Positions 21,922-30,123 of a DNA stretch of 30,123 bases are shown here, in pieces. The DNA lies in assembly GCA_934546985.1 (NCBI GenBank), contig CAKTEE010000019.1, positions 1-30,123 of the forward strand, given 5' to 3'. The notes beneath the pieces were generated by a model, which saw only the letters and a list, made by a program, of their open reading frames with translations, was not told the DNA's origin and made no database searches. The stretch is from an uncultured Eubacteriales bacterium. Lineage in GTDB: Bacteria > Bacillota > Clostridia > Oscillospirales > Acutalibacteraceae. Within the stretch, counting starts at the first letter, position 1. Each line of letters begins with the position of its first letter. The translations under genes were made by a program, and so were the position numbers.

Positions 21922-22816
21922 AATAATTTTAATCATTGCCGCCGTATTGGTCAGCGCGGGTATTTTATTTTCAGCCGTCGGTTTCTTTTGCGGTGCAAAC
22001 CTTACGATATATCAGGGAGAAAACGGTTTTCTGACTAGCAATATGAAAACAGAAGAAACAGTGGAACGAAATCTTGCGGCCTTTCAGGGAATCAATGTGA
22101 ATGTAGGTAGAGGAGATGTAATTATTCTCCCGTCTGATACATTTGGAATTGAAATGACATATTGCGGTTATGGTTCTAAGTTACAGTATTCGATAGAAAA
22201 TGGGGTTTTAAAAATTGAAGGCGGAAATCTGCGAAGATGGGGATGGTTCAATTTTGATTTTTCATTTGTTAATCCAAAACAGAATATTGTAAAAATTTAT
22301 GTACCGGAAAAGACTGTATTAACCAATGTTACGGTGAAAACTGCATTGGGAAGATTAGATATTTCTCATATTATGGCAAATCAGCTTGTGTGTACCAATG
22401 ATTTGGGAGAAGTAAAGCTTGCTGATGTTTCAGCGCAAATCAGTGAGCTGGATCTTGATTTAGGTTCGCTGACTATGGAACGCGTAAATCTGGGAAATGC
22501 AAATATTACAAATGACCTCGGTGAAATTAAAGGGACAAATATTACTGCATCTTCACTGAAATGTGATGCTTCCATGGGAGAAATTAACTTGCAGGGCACA
22601 TTTACCGGATTAACAGATATAGACGCGGATATGGGAAATGTTAATTTTGAAACCACCGGCAGCCTTGCAGATTACAGTTTTGATTTAGATGTAGATATGG
22701 GGCATGCTTCTGTCAACGGCAGCCGTATGGGTAATGAATATAAAACTGTTGGTACTACCGTCAACAAAATAAAAATCGATTGTTCTATGGGAGATGTGGA
22801 TATAAAAGTTCAATAG
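21905..22816 (+). CDS. DUF4097 beta-helix surface protein
   Basis: A 303-residue protein with an N-terminal membrane anchor (about residues 6-30) and an extracellular domain of regular short repeats. Eight turns of about 20 residues carry a (D/S)(L/M)G-x-(V/I/L) core: ALGRLDI, DLGEVKL, DLGSLTM, DLGEIKG, SMGEINL, DMGNVNF, DMGHASV and SMGDVDI. This is the right-handed parallel beta-helix pattern of DUF4097 (DUF2807-like) adhesin domains. The function is unknown; such proteins are thought to sense or shield the envelope. The ATG is preceded by AGGGGGAAG within the upstream gene. Last gene of the PadR operon, before a strong stem-loop. Confidence 0.9.
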   Translation: MKKPAKIILIIAAVLVSAGILFSAVGFFCGANLTIYQGENGFLTSNMKTEETVERNLAAFQGINVNVGRGDVIILPSDTFGIEMTYCGYGSKLQYSIENGVLKIEGGNLRRWGWFNFDFSFVNPKQNIVKIYVPEKTVLTNVTVKTALGRLDISHIMANQLVCTNDLGEVKLADVSAQISELDLDLGSLTMERVNLGNANITNDLGEIKGTNITASSLKCDASMGEINLQGTFTGLTDIDADMGNVNFETTGSLADYSFDLDVDMGHASVNGSRMGNEYKTVGTTVNKIKIDCSMGDVDIKVQ

Positions 22817-22840
22817 TGTGCAAATATAAATGATAAAATT

Positions 22841-22874
22841 ATCGGCTGCCAGCGGTCTGTTGGCAGCCGATTTT
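22841..22874 (+). terminator. Terminator of the PadR operon
   Basis: ATCGGCTGCCA (22841-22851) pairs perfectly with TGGCAGCCGAT (22861-22871) around a nine-base loop, followed by a short T run. Confidence 0.85.
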
Positions 22875-22896
22875 GTTCAGCATTGCTGTGGCTTGC

Positions 22897-22926
22897 TTGA
22901 CAAAATACGGAAGTTTAGGGTAGACT
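22897..22926 (+). promoter_or_regulatory. Promoter of the topoisomerase pair
   Basis: Consensus TTGACA (22897-22902), an 18-base spacer and TAGACT (22921-22926), about 34 bases before the first ATG. Confidence 0.55.
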
Positions 22927-22959
22927 ATAAAGCAAGTATAAAAAACGGAGGCGGATAAA

Positions 22960-24942
22960 ATGCCGAAGAAAGCGGCTGCATATGGTAACGACAGTATTTC
23001 GCAGCTGAAAGGTGCGGACAGAGTCCGCAAACGTCCGGCAGTTATTTTTGGTTCGGATGGGCTGGAAGGCTGTGAGCATTCCATTTTTGAAATATTATCA
23101 AACTCAATCGACGAAGCGCGCGAGGGTTTCGGTGACAAAATTTATATTACGCGTTATATAGACGGATCCATTGAGATTACAGATCTCGGCCGCGGGATTC
23201 CTGTAGATTATAATGAAAATGAAAAGCGGTATAATTGGGAACTTGTTTTTTGTGAAATGTATGCAGGCGGAAAATATAATAATAACGGCGGGGAAAATTA
23301 TGAATTTTCTTTGGGGCTGAATGGACTTGGCCTGTGTGCTACTCAATATGCGTCTGAGTATATGGATGTCGAAATTCACCGTGACGGTTATAAGTATACT
23401 TTAGCGTTTCAGAGCGGCGAAAACGTGGGTGGTTTGAAAAAAGAACCGTATTCTAAGAAAAATACGGGGACACGTATCCGCTGGCGTCCGGATTTAAAAG
23501 TTTTTACAGATATTAATGTTCCTTTGGAATATTTTCAGCAGACAATTAAGCGGCAGGCAATTGTGAATGCAGGCGTTACTTTTTATTTAAAAGACCAGAC
23601 AGCATCTGGTTTTGAAACTTATGAATACCGCTATGATGACGGTATCGCCGATTATGTGCAGGAGTTGGCGGAAGGCAAAGCCCTGACTTCTATGCAGCAT
23701 TGGTCAACGGAGCGTGTTGGCCGCGACAGGGCGGATAAACCGGAATATAAAGTGAAAATTAACGTGGCATTATGTTTTTCCAATCAGCAGCAGCGTAAAG
23801 AATACTATCATAATTCCAGTTGGCTGGAATATGGCGGCGCGCCGGAGAAAGCAGTCCGCAGTGCGTTTGTTTCTCAGATTGACGCTTATTTAAAACAAAC
23901 GGGCAAGTATGTGAAGTCTGATGCGAAAATCACGTTTCAGGATGTAGAGGATTGCCTGATTTTAGTGATTTCTTCTTTTTCTACGCAAACTTCATATGAG
24001 AACCAGACCAAAAAAGCAATTACCAATAAATTTATTCAGGAAGCAATGACAGATTTTCTCCGCCATATGCTTGAAGTTTATTTTATTGAGAATAAACTGG
24101 AAGCCGATAAAATTGCAGACCAGGTATTGGTTAATATGCGCAGCCGTATTAAAGCAGAAACGACGCGCCAAAATTTGAAAAAGACCCTGCAAAGTTCTAA
24201 CGATATGACAAACCGTGTGCAGAAATTTGTGGATTGCCGGAGCAAAGACCCGCAGGAACGGGAGCTTTTTATAGTGGAAGGCGATTCTGCATTGGGTGCG
24301 TGCAAACAGGCGAGAAACCCTGATTTTCAGGGAATCATTCCGTTGCGAGGTAAAATACTTAACTGCCTGAAATCAGAATACGATAAGATTTTTAAAAATG
24401 AAATTATTACAGATTTAATTAAGGTTTTGGGGTGCGGGGTCGAGGTAAAATCAAAAGCCAATAAGGAGCTTTCTTCTTTTGATATCAATCTTCTGCGCTG
24501 GAATAAAGTAATTATTTGTACCGATGCAGATGTGGACGGATTTCAAATCCGCACATTGGTTTTAACGATGATTTATCGCTTGATGCCTACGCTGATTGAG
24601 CAGGGAAAGGTATTTATTGCAGAATCACCCCTGTATGAAATCAGTACGAAAGATGAGACATGGTTTGCTTATGATGATAGGGAGAAAGCGGAAATTCTGA
24701 AGAGTATCGGCAAAACCAAATATAAAGTGCAGCGTTCTAAAGGGCTTGGTGAAAATGAAGCTGATATGATGTCGTTGACCACTATGAATCCTGCAACGCG
24801 CAGGCTGATAAAAATTGAACCGGATGATGCAGAACAAACCTCACGTGTATTTGATCTTTTGCTGGGTGATAACCTTGCAGGCAGAAAAGAGTATATTGCA
24901 TCAAATGGTTACCAATATATTGAAATGGCGGATGTTTCCTAA
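22960..24942 (+). CDS. Type IIA DNA topoisomerase, B subunit (divergent GyrB/ParE family)
   Basis: A 660-residue ATPase/TOPRIM subunit. The GHKL site keeps E44 and N48 (FEILSNSIDEA) and DLGRGIP (D75). The QTK loop is present (YENQTKKAITNKF). TOPRIM has E440-GDSA and D522-A-D-V-D526, then the LGENEADMM motif near the C-terminus. The ATP lid is unusual: GyrB has YKVSGGLHGVG where this protein reads YEFSLGLNGLG (residues 114-124), so the lid Lys is Glu and the His is Asn. I judge it a paralogue distinct from canonical gyrase and topo IV rather than the housekeeping ParE; that is inference. GGAGG precedes the ATG. The A subunit follows after 26 bases. Confidence 0.9.
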   Translation: MPKKAAAYGNDSISQLKGADRVRKRPAVIFGSDGLEGCEHSIFEILSNSIDEAREGFGDKIYITRYIDGSIEITDLGRGIPVDYNENEKRYNWELVFCEMYAGGKYNNNGGENYEFSLGLNGLGLCATQYASEYMDVEIHRDGYKYTLAFQSGENVGGLKKEPYSKKNTGTRIRWRPDLKVFTDINVPLEYFQQTIKRQAIVNAGVTFYLKDQTASGFETYEYRYDDGIADYVQELAEGKALTSMQHWSTERVGRDRADKPEYKVKINVALCFSNQQQRKEYYHNSSWLEYGGAPEKAVRSAFVSQIDAYLKQTGKYVKSDAKITFQDVEDCLILVISSFSTQTSYENQTKKAITNKFIQEAMTDFLRHMLEVYFIENKLEADKIADQVLVNMRSRIKAETTRQNLKKTLQSSNDMTNRVQKFVDCRSKDPQERELFIVEGDSALGACKQARNPDFQGIIPLRGKILNCLKSEYDKIFKNEIITDLIKVLGCGVEVKSKANKELSSFDINLLRWNKVIICTDADVDGFQIRTLVLTMIYRLMPTLIEQGKVFIAESPLYEISTKDETWFAYDDREKAEILKSIGKTKYKVQRSKGLGENEADMMSLTTMNPATRRLIKIEPDDAEQTSRVFDLLLGDNLAGRKEYIASNGYQYIEMADVS

Positions 24943-24968
24943 CCTCCGCAGTTGGAGTTGACAAAGAA

Positions 24969-27200
24969 ATGGCAGCCAGAAAAAGCAAAAAACAACAAAC
25001 AGCGGTTGCACCAAAAAAGGCGCATATTGCCGGTGCGGGAGAGGTGGTAAAACAGCCGATTGTTCAAACGCTGGAAACCAATTATATGCCTTACGCCATG
25101 AGTGTGATTCTGTCCCGTGCAATTCCTGAAATTGACGGCTTTAAGCCATCCCACAGAAAATTGCTGTATACAATGTATAAGATGAATCTGTTGAATGGAG
25201 AGCGTACCAAATCTGCGAATATTGTCGGGCAAACTATGCGGCTGAATCCTCACGGGGACGCGGCAATTTATGATACTATGGTTCGCTTGTCCCGCGGTTA
25301 TGGCGCGCTTCTTTATCCGCTGGTGGATTCCAAAGGGAACTTTGGTAAGGCATTTTCCCGTGATATGCAGTGGGCGGCACACCGTTATACAGAGGCAAAG
25401 CTTGACAGCATTTGCAGCGAATTGTTTCGGGATATTGACAGAGACACCGTTGATTTTGTAGATAATTATGATAATTCAACGACAGAACCGATATTGCTTC
25501 CGGTTACTTTCCCAACGATTTTATGTAATGTAAATACAGGGATTGCCGTAGGTATGGCAAGTTCTATTTGTTCTTTTAATTTAACAGAGGTTTGTGAAAC
25601 CGCCATAGCTTTGATGAAAGACCCGAAGCATGCGATTGCGGATACGTTAAAAGCGCCTGATTTTCCCGGCGGTGCTATGGTGATTTATAATCGTGAAGAA
25701 CTGGAAAAAATTTATGAAACCGGCAGAGGTAGCGTTAAATTCCGAGGAAGGTATCAGTATGACGCGGCGAACCATTGTATTGATATTACAGAAATTCCGC
25801 CTACCACTACAGTTGAAGCAATTATTGATAAGGTGATTGAACACGCGAAAGCAGGCAAAATCAGGGAAGTTTCAGATATCCGTGATGAAACAGGTTTGGA
25901 CGGTCTGAAAATAACGATAGATTTAAAGCGCGGTACCGACCCGGAGAAGCTGATGCAAAGACTGTATAAAATGACAACTCTGGAAGACAGTTTCTCCTGC
26001 AATTTTAATATTCTGGTCGGCGGTATGCCCCGTGTCATGGGAGTCCGTGAGATTCTGGAAGAATGGACGGCATTCCGCATGGAGTGTGTACGCCGCCGGA
26101 CATGGTATGACCTATCCAAAAAGAAAGAAAAACTGCATTTATTACAGGGTCTTGCAAAAATCCTGTTGGATATTGATGAAGCGATACGCATTATCCGTCA
26201 TACAGAAGAAGAAGCCCTTGTAATTCCAAACTTAATGGAAGGGTTCCGTATTGACCAGATTCAGGCGGAATATGTTGCAGAAATCAAACTGCGTCACTTA
26301 AACAGGGAATACATTCTGAAACGTACGCAGGAAATTGAAGATTTAGAAAAAGATATTGCTGAAATGGAAGGCATCCTTGCAAGTAAAACAAAAATTAAAA
26401 ATATTATCATAAAAGAATTGCAGGAGGTCATGCGTAAATACGGAAAATCCAGACGTTCAGAAATTATTGTTGTTTCTAACGATCCCTTGTTGGAAGAAGA
26501 GGAGGTTCCCAAATATCCGGTTCATCTTTTCTTTACCCGTGATGGCTATTTCAAAAAAATAACGCCCCTTTCCCTTCGCATGAGCGGGGAACATAAGCTG
26601 AAGGAAACGGATGTCATTGTTCAAAGTATGGAATCTCAGAACAATTACGACTTGCTGTTCTTTACGAACCATTGTCAGGTTTATAAAACAAAAGTAAGCG
26701 AATTCTCGGATACAAAGGCAAGTACTTTGGGGGAATATATTCCTTCCCGATTAGGTATGGAACCAGAAGAATTGCCCCGTTATATGCTGCCGACATTGGA
26801 TTATAATGGTTATTTGCTGTTCTTTTTTGAAAACGGCAAAATTGCAAAAGTAACCATGCAGGCATACTATACGAAAACAAACCGAAAACGCCTGCTGAAA
26901 GCATTTTCCAATAAGTCTCCGGTTGCTGTATTCTATTATATTTCGCAGGATTGTGAACTGCTTGTAGAAACCACGGCTGGAAGAATGCTTTTAATTCATA
27001 CAGCAATGATTGCACCAAAGGCAACAAAGGATACGATTGGCGTTGCGGCGGTGACGCTTAAGCGCGGGCATAAAATTTTGCGGGTCAGGGAATATCAGGA
27101 AGGCATGCTGACAAAACCTCAGCGTTATCGGGCAAAGAACTTGCCGGCTGCCGGCGCTCTGCCTTTACCGGAAGACAGCGGCGAACAAATGACGCTGTAA
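24969..27200 (+). CDS. Type IIA DNA topoisomerase, A subunit (divergent GyrA/ParC family)
   Basis: A 743-residue cleavage-religation subunit that partners the B subunit just upstream. The catalytic tyrosine is Y140 in AAHRYTEAKLD. The winged-helix segment reads NPHGDAAIYDTMVRLS: the serine that binds fluoroquinolones in GyrA/ParC (GyrA S83) is Ala98 here, while the acidic residue (GyrA D87) is kept as D102. A coiled-coil region with the gate follows (to about residue 500). The C-terminal domain has only about four propeller-like strands (HLFFTRDGYFKKIT, LLFFTNHCQVYKT, LLFFFENGKIAKVT, ELLVETTAGRMLLI) and I find no GyrA box (QRRGGKG), so negative supercoiling is not expected. A lysine-rich tail sits before the N-terminal domain. 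Confidence 0.9.
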   Translation: MAARKSKKQQTAVAPKKAHIAGAGEVVKQPIVQTLETNYMPYAMSVILSRAIPEIDGFKPSHRKLLYTMYKMNLLNGERTKSANIVGQTMRLNPHGDAAIYDTMVRLSRGYGALLYPLVDSKGNFGKAFSRDMQWAAHRYTEAKLDSICSELFRDIDRDTVDFVDNYDNSTTEPILLPVTFPTILCNVNTGIAVGMASSICSFNLTEVCETAIALMKDPKHAIADTLKAPDFPGGAMVIYNREELEKIYETGRGSVKFRGRYQYDAANHCIDITEIPPTTTVEAIIDKVIEHAKAGKIREVSDIRDETGLDGLKITIDLKRGTDPEKLMQRLYKMTTLEDSFSCNFNILVGGMPRVMGVREILEEWTAFRMECVRRRTWYDLSKKKEKLHLLQGLAKILLDIDEAIRIIRHTEEEALVIPNLMEGFRIDQIQAEYVAEIKLRHLNREYILKRTQEIEDLEKDIAEMEGILASKTKIKNIIIKELQEVMRKYGKSRRSEIIVVSNDPLLEEEEVPKYPVHLFFTRDGYFKKITPLSLRMSGEHKLKETDVIVQSMESQNNYDLLFFTNHCQVYKTKVSEFSDTKASTLGEYIPSRLGMEPEELPRYMLPTLDYNGYLLFFFENGKIAKVTMQAYYTKTNRKRLLKAFSNKSPVAVFYYISQDCELLVETTAGRMLLIHTAMIAPKATKDTIGVAAVTLKRGHKILRVREYQEGMLTKPQRYRAKNLPAAGALPLPEDSGEQMTL

Positions 27201-27210
27201 AATAAAAATT

Positions 27211-27240
27211 AACCGCCTGCGGTATTCCGCAGACGGTTTC
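27211..27240 (+). terminator. Probable terminator of the topoisomerase pair
   Basis: AACCGcCTGCGG (27211-27222) pairs with CCGCAGaCGGTT (27227-27238) with one mismatch and a TATT loop. The U tract is short (TTTC), so efficiency is uncertain. The rest of the gap to secG (27241-27434) holds only the secG promoter. Confidence 0.6.
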
Positions 27241-27367
27241 AGGTCAAAAAGGCAAACGCTGCATTCAGTTTAACCTGATAGGACTATTATCTGTAAGCCG
27301 TACTCAAAATATACAAAAAATTTACAGGTATTTTTTGACTGTTTTGCCGAATTTGCGGAAAAAGTAC

Positions 27368-27396
27368 TTGCATTTGACATTGGCATATGATATACT
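27368..27396 (+). promoter_or_regulatory. Promoter of secG
   Basis: TTGCAT (27368-27373), a 17-base spacer and an extended -10, TGATATACT (TATACT at 27391-27396). A TTGACA at 27374-27379 is too close to the -10 to be its partner. Confidence 0.6.
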
Positions 27397-27434
27397 CGAT
27401 AAGTATTTAAATGCGAAAATCGGAGGTGCGAAAT

Positions 27435-27686
27435 TTGGGACCGATACAAATTGTTTTAGGGATTCTGCTGTTGCTGTCTTCCCTTTTCCTTATTGTTGTA
27501 ATTCTTTTGCAGGAAGGTCGTCAGGCTGGTATCTCCGGTGCGATTGCCGGCGGGGCCGATTCTTTCCTTGGCAAAAACAAGGGACACACGATGAGTGCTC
27601 GGCTTGAAAAGTGGACAAAGGTTGTGGCAATTACATTCTTTATTTTAACCATTGGCGCAAACCTGATTGCCTTTTTACTGAAATAA
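27435..27686 (+). CDS. secG: Preprotein translocase subunit SecG
   Basis: An 83-residue membrane protein of the SecYEG channel. Two hydrophobic segments (LGILLLLSSLFLIVVILLQ and VVAITFFILTIGANLIAFLL) flank the conserved cytoplasmic loop GAIAGGADSFLGKNKG. I chose TTG 27435 because GGAGGTG (27422-27428) is six bases before it and the protein then starts at the first membrane segment; an ATG at 27411 would add eight residues and has no comparable site. secG-rnr adjacency is usual in Firmicutes, although here a stem-loop separates the two. Confidence 0.92.
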   Translation: MGPIQIVLGILLLLSSLFLIVVILLQEGRQAGISGAIAGGADSFLGKNKGHTMSARLEKWTKVVAITFFILTIGANLIAFLLK

Positions 27687-27692
27687 TGATTG

Positions 27693-27722
27693 AATGGCTT
27701 CGTGTTATGCGAGGCCATTTTT
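27693..27722 (+). terminator. Stem-loop between secG and rnr
   Basis: AATGGCTTCG (27693-27702) pairs with CGAGGCCATT (27710-27719, one wobble), then T residues to 27722. It starts seven bases after the secG stop, so it probably ends or attenuates the secG transcript. A possible extended -10 (TGTTATACA, TATACA at 27741-27746) may give rnr its own weak promoter. Confidence 0.65.
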
Positions 27723-27780
27723 CGTACATAATAATATTGTTATACATCAACAACAACGACAAAGATTGTGAGGCGCAGGA

Positions 27781-29916
27781 ATGTCTACAGATTTTAAAAG
27801 TTTAATTATAAGTGTTCTTAGCGGCAGAGATGTTATGCTCAGACCGGAAGAGCTTGCCGCTAAAGCCGGGGTAGATACCGGCGATATGGCTGATTTGATG
27901 AATATACTCGATGAGATGGAAAAAGAAGGTTCGGTTTATGTTACGCGCCGCGGAAAATACTTTATACCTGATACAGAGGGGCTTGTTCCTGCGGTTATAG
28001 TAACAATGCTGCAAAATTTTTCTTTTGCCCGTCCTAAAAACGGGGGAGAGGATATCTATATTTCAAATCACAGTCTTCACGGGGCGTTGCCGGGAGATAC
28101 TGTCCTGTTAAATGTTAAAGCAAAAGCGCGCGGGACTTATGGAGGAGTAGAACGTATTATAGCGCGCGGCAGTCATGAATTTGCCGGCAAAATTGTTAAG
28201 GCAAAGCGCGGTTATGCAGTGGAAGTAAAGTCAGCTGTTCGTTATCCAATTCCTTTGGAGCCATCGAAAAAAAGACATAGGGTTGCTGTTGGGGAAAAAG
28301 TAAAAATTAGGATAGTTAATCGAGGCAGAAATAAACAGGATGAATTTTATGCAAAAATTTTAAATGTTTATGGGGATGCGGACTCAGCGCGTGTTTGCGC
28401 AGATTCTATTATTGACCTTGCAGGAATTCCTGTGGAGTTTTCAGTCGCAGTACGGGAGCAGGCGCAGGCTATTAATGAAAAGGGGATCAGTCCTGAAGAC
28501 TATAAAAACAGACTGGATTTAAGAGAGGTACCTGTTTTTACCATTGACGGTGCTGACGCTAAGGATTTGGATGATGCTGTTTCTATTCAACCTAAAGCAG
28601 GCGGTGGCTGGGAATTAGGCGTTCATATTGCAGATGTTTCTCATTATGTGCAGGCAGGTACGCCACTGGACAGGGAAGCAATGGAGCGGGGAACGTCCGT
28701 TTATTTTGCAGACAGAGTTATCCCCATGCTGCCGGAGGAGTTATCCAATGGCATATGTTCTCTGAACAGCGGTGTAGATCGCTTGACTTTCTCTGCATTG
28801 ATTGATTTAGATGCACAGGGAGAAATTACTCATTTTGAATTTCGTAAAACAATTATCAATTCTAAAGTACGCGGTGTTTACAGTGAAGTTAACAGTATCC
28901 TTGATAAAAGTGCAGAAGAAGGGATATTGAAAAAGTATCATGCGGTGCTTGATATAATTGCTGAAATGAAAAAATGTGCAGAGGTTTTAAAGGCGGGCGC
29001 AAAACGGCGCGGCGCTTTAGGGATAGATACCAAAGAATCAAAGATTTATTTGGATGAAAATGGCGTTGCCTGTGCAGTGGAACCGCGGATAAGAGGGGAA
29101 GCAGAAGAAATCATTGAGCAGTTTATGATTACTGCAAATGTTGCCGCTGCAAGATTAGCGGAAGAGGCCGGTATACCGTTTGTTTATCGTATTCATGAAC
29201 AACCAAAGGAAGAACGCCTGATGTCATTAAAAGAAACAGTACAGCTTTTTGGCATGGATGCTAAAAACATCCATGGGGAAAGTACTCCGGCGGACCTTGC
29301 ACAATTGCTGGAAAAAGCACGGGGAACAAAATACAGCAGAGTTCTTTCGGAAGAAACCCTCCGTACTCTTGCTAAAGCGCGTTACGCGCCCCAATGCATT
29401 GGGCATTTTGGTTTAGCGCTGAGCCATTACAGCCATTTTACTTCGCCGATCCGCCGCTATCCGGATCTTTCGATTCACAGGATTTTAACGGAGTTTATTT
29501 CTGGAGTGAAAGGTACCGCCTTGGAGAAGAAATATGGTGTATTTGCAGTTAAATCTTCAGAATTGTCAACTGATTGTGAAATTCGGGCAATGAATGCAGA
29601 GCGCGACTGCGAAGATTGTTATAAAGCAGAATATATGAAAAGCCATGTGGGTGAAATTTTTGACGGTGTCATATCTTCTGTTACAGCACATGGTATTTAT
29701 GTTGAATTGGAAAATTCTGTAGAAGGAATGATGCGCCCGGAAGAACTGCTCGGCGGCAGTTTCCGGTTTGATGGAAAATTATCGTATCTTTCATCTACCG
29801 GTAAAAAGAAATATTCTGTGGGGGATTCCATATGTGTGCAGGTGACTCGTGCTGATGTTTCTTCCGGTCAAATTGATTTTTTAATGGTTGAGTCATGTGA
29901 AATTAGGCGAAAATAA
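27781..29916 (+). CDS. rnr: Ribonuclease R
   Basis: A 711-residue 3'-5' exoribonuclease of the RNase II/R family that degrades structured RNA and helps in tmRNA-mediated quality control. Domains in order: N-terminal winged-helix RNase R segment (residues 1-60), cold-shock domains (about 70-220), the RNB catalytic domain with DGADAKDLDDAV near residue 256 holding the metal-binding Asp residues and later HFGLALSHYSHFTSPIRRYPDL, and a C-terminal S1 domain (VGEIFDGVISSVTAHGIYVEL). GAGG lies seven bases before the ATG. The C-terminus lacks the long Lys-rich tail of E. coli RNase R. In other Firmicutes smpB usually follows; here a long stem-loop and a gene-free stretch follow instead. Confidence 0.95.
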   Translation: MSTDFKSLIISVLSGRDVMLRPEELAAKAGVDTGDMADLMNILDEMEKEGSVYVTRRGKYFIPDTEGLVPAVIVTMLQNFSFARPKNGGEDIYISNHSLHGALPGDTVLLNVKAKARGTYGGVERIIARGSHEFAGKIVKAKRGYAVEVKSAVRYPIPLEPSKKRHRVAVGEKVKIRIVNRGRNKQDEFYAKILNVYGDADSARVCADSIIDLAGIPVEFSVAVREQAQAINEKGISPEDYKNRLDLREVPVFTIDGADAKDLDDAVSIQPKAGGGWELGVHIADVSHYVQAGTPLDREAMERGTSVYFADRVIPMLPEELSNGICSLNSGVDRLTFSALIDLDAQGEITHFEFRKTIINSKVRGVYSEVNSILDKSAEEGILKKYHAVLDIIAEMKKCAEVLKAGAKRRGALGIDTKESKIYLDENGVACAVEPRIRGEAEEIIEQFMITANVAAARLAEEAGIPFVYRIHEQPKEERLMSLKETVQLFGMDAKNIHGESTPADLAQLLEKARGTKYSRVLSEETLRTLAKARYAPQCIGHFGLALSHYSHFTSPIRRYPDLSIHRILTEFISGVKGTALEKKYGVFAVKSSELSTDCEIRAMNAERDCEDCYKAEYMKSHVGEIFDGVISSVTAHGIYVELENSVEGMMRPEELLGGSFRFDGKLSYLSSTGKKKYSVGDSICVQVTRADVSSGQIDFLMVESCEIRRK

Positions 29917-29926
29917 TTTTCGTGAA

Positions 29927-29969
29927 CTAAAGCCTGTTATACCTGTGTTTATGGTATAACAGGCTTTAG
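29927..29969. terminator. Long perfect stem-loop after rnr
   Basis: CTAAAGCCTGTTATACC (29927-29943) pairs perfectly over 17 bases with 29953-29969, around a nine-base loop. There is no free U run beyond the CTTTAG at the stem end, but the stem ends are A/T-rich on both sides, as in bidirectional terminators. Confidence 0.7.
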
Positions 29970-30123
29970 TAATTAGAAAAATAGTTTTGAAGTTATTTTT
30001 CAGATTTCTACAAAAATAATCTAAATGGTCTGATAATTTTAAAGATTGTCATACTGATTTAATTAATGTTCTTGGATAGTCGTGCATACGAATACTCAGC
30101 AAAAACTGCCCGCTTTGCAAGCA

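Noticed and set aside
27374..27379. TTGACA as the -35 box of secG
   Set aside because: Only 11 bases separate it from TATACT. The TTGCAT six bases upstream gives the standard 17-base spacing.
1..30123. CRISPR arrays, insertion sequences, tRNA or rRNA genes
   Set aside because: I read for regular repeats with spacers, transposase motifs with inverted ends, and cloverleaf sequences, and found none I could support.

Overview
The window looks like a chromosomal stretch from a low-to-mid GC Gram-positive anaerobe of the class Clostridia, probably near the Oscillospiraceae/Ruminococcaceae. The case rests on AGGAGG-type ribosome binding sites, frequent TTG starts (polA, rimI, tsaD, secG), sigma-A promoters, CIRCE control, a GTP-type PEP carboxykinase and a secG-rnr pair. 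The placement is inferred from gene content, not from a search. Most of the window is conserved core genome. No tRNA, rRNA, insertion sequence or CRISPR array was seen.

Layout. 1-231 is the C-terminal end of a RhuM-family gene, followed by about 1 kb without a convincing gene (one good promoter, hairpins, possible tiny ORFs). 1243-5802 is a tight operon: polA, an arginine-phosphatase-like ywlE, rimI and tsaD. pckG (5968-7734) stands alone with its own promoter and a strong stem-loop. On the minus strand lie an Na+-coupled amino acid transporter and a sirtuin (7856-9987). They diverge from htpG (10198-12081), which has a perfect CIRCE operator. 12541-14322 is an aminotransferase/acetyltransferase pair of the bacillosamine type. 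14674-17757 is an FHA protein / SEDS glycosyltransferase / class B PBP operon. 17937-18771 is a barnase-like RNase, probably a lipoprotein, with its barstar inhibitor. rsmA and cdd (minus) diverge from a dCMP deaminase (plus). 20976-22816 is a PadR / DUF1700 / DUF4097 operon with two identical palindromes over its promoter. 22960-27200 is a divergent type IIA topoisomerase pair. 27435-29916 is secG and rnr.

How the genes fit together. Several units concern the cell envelope: the FHA-SEDS-PBP operon, the amino-sugar pair, the PadR operon and secG. Others concern protein quality control (htpG under CIRCE, a putative protein-arginine phosphatase), nucleic acid upkeep (polA, topoisomerase, rsmA, rnr, tsaD/rimI) and pyrimidine salvage (cdd and dCMP deaminase back to back).

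The most interesting items are the membrane-anchored barnase with its barstar, the atypical topoisomerase pair (altered ATP lid, Ala at the quinolone serine, no GyrA box), the twin palindromic operator of the PadR operon, and the CIRCE element on htpG.
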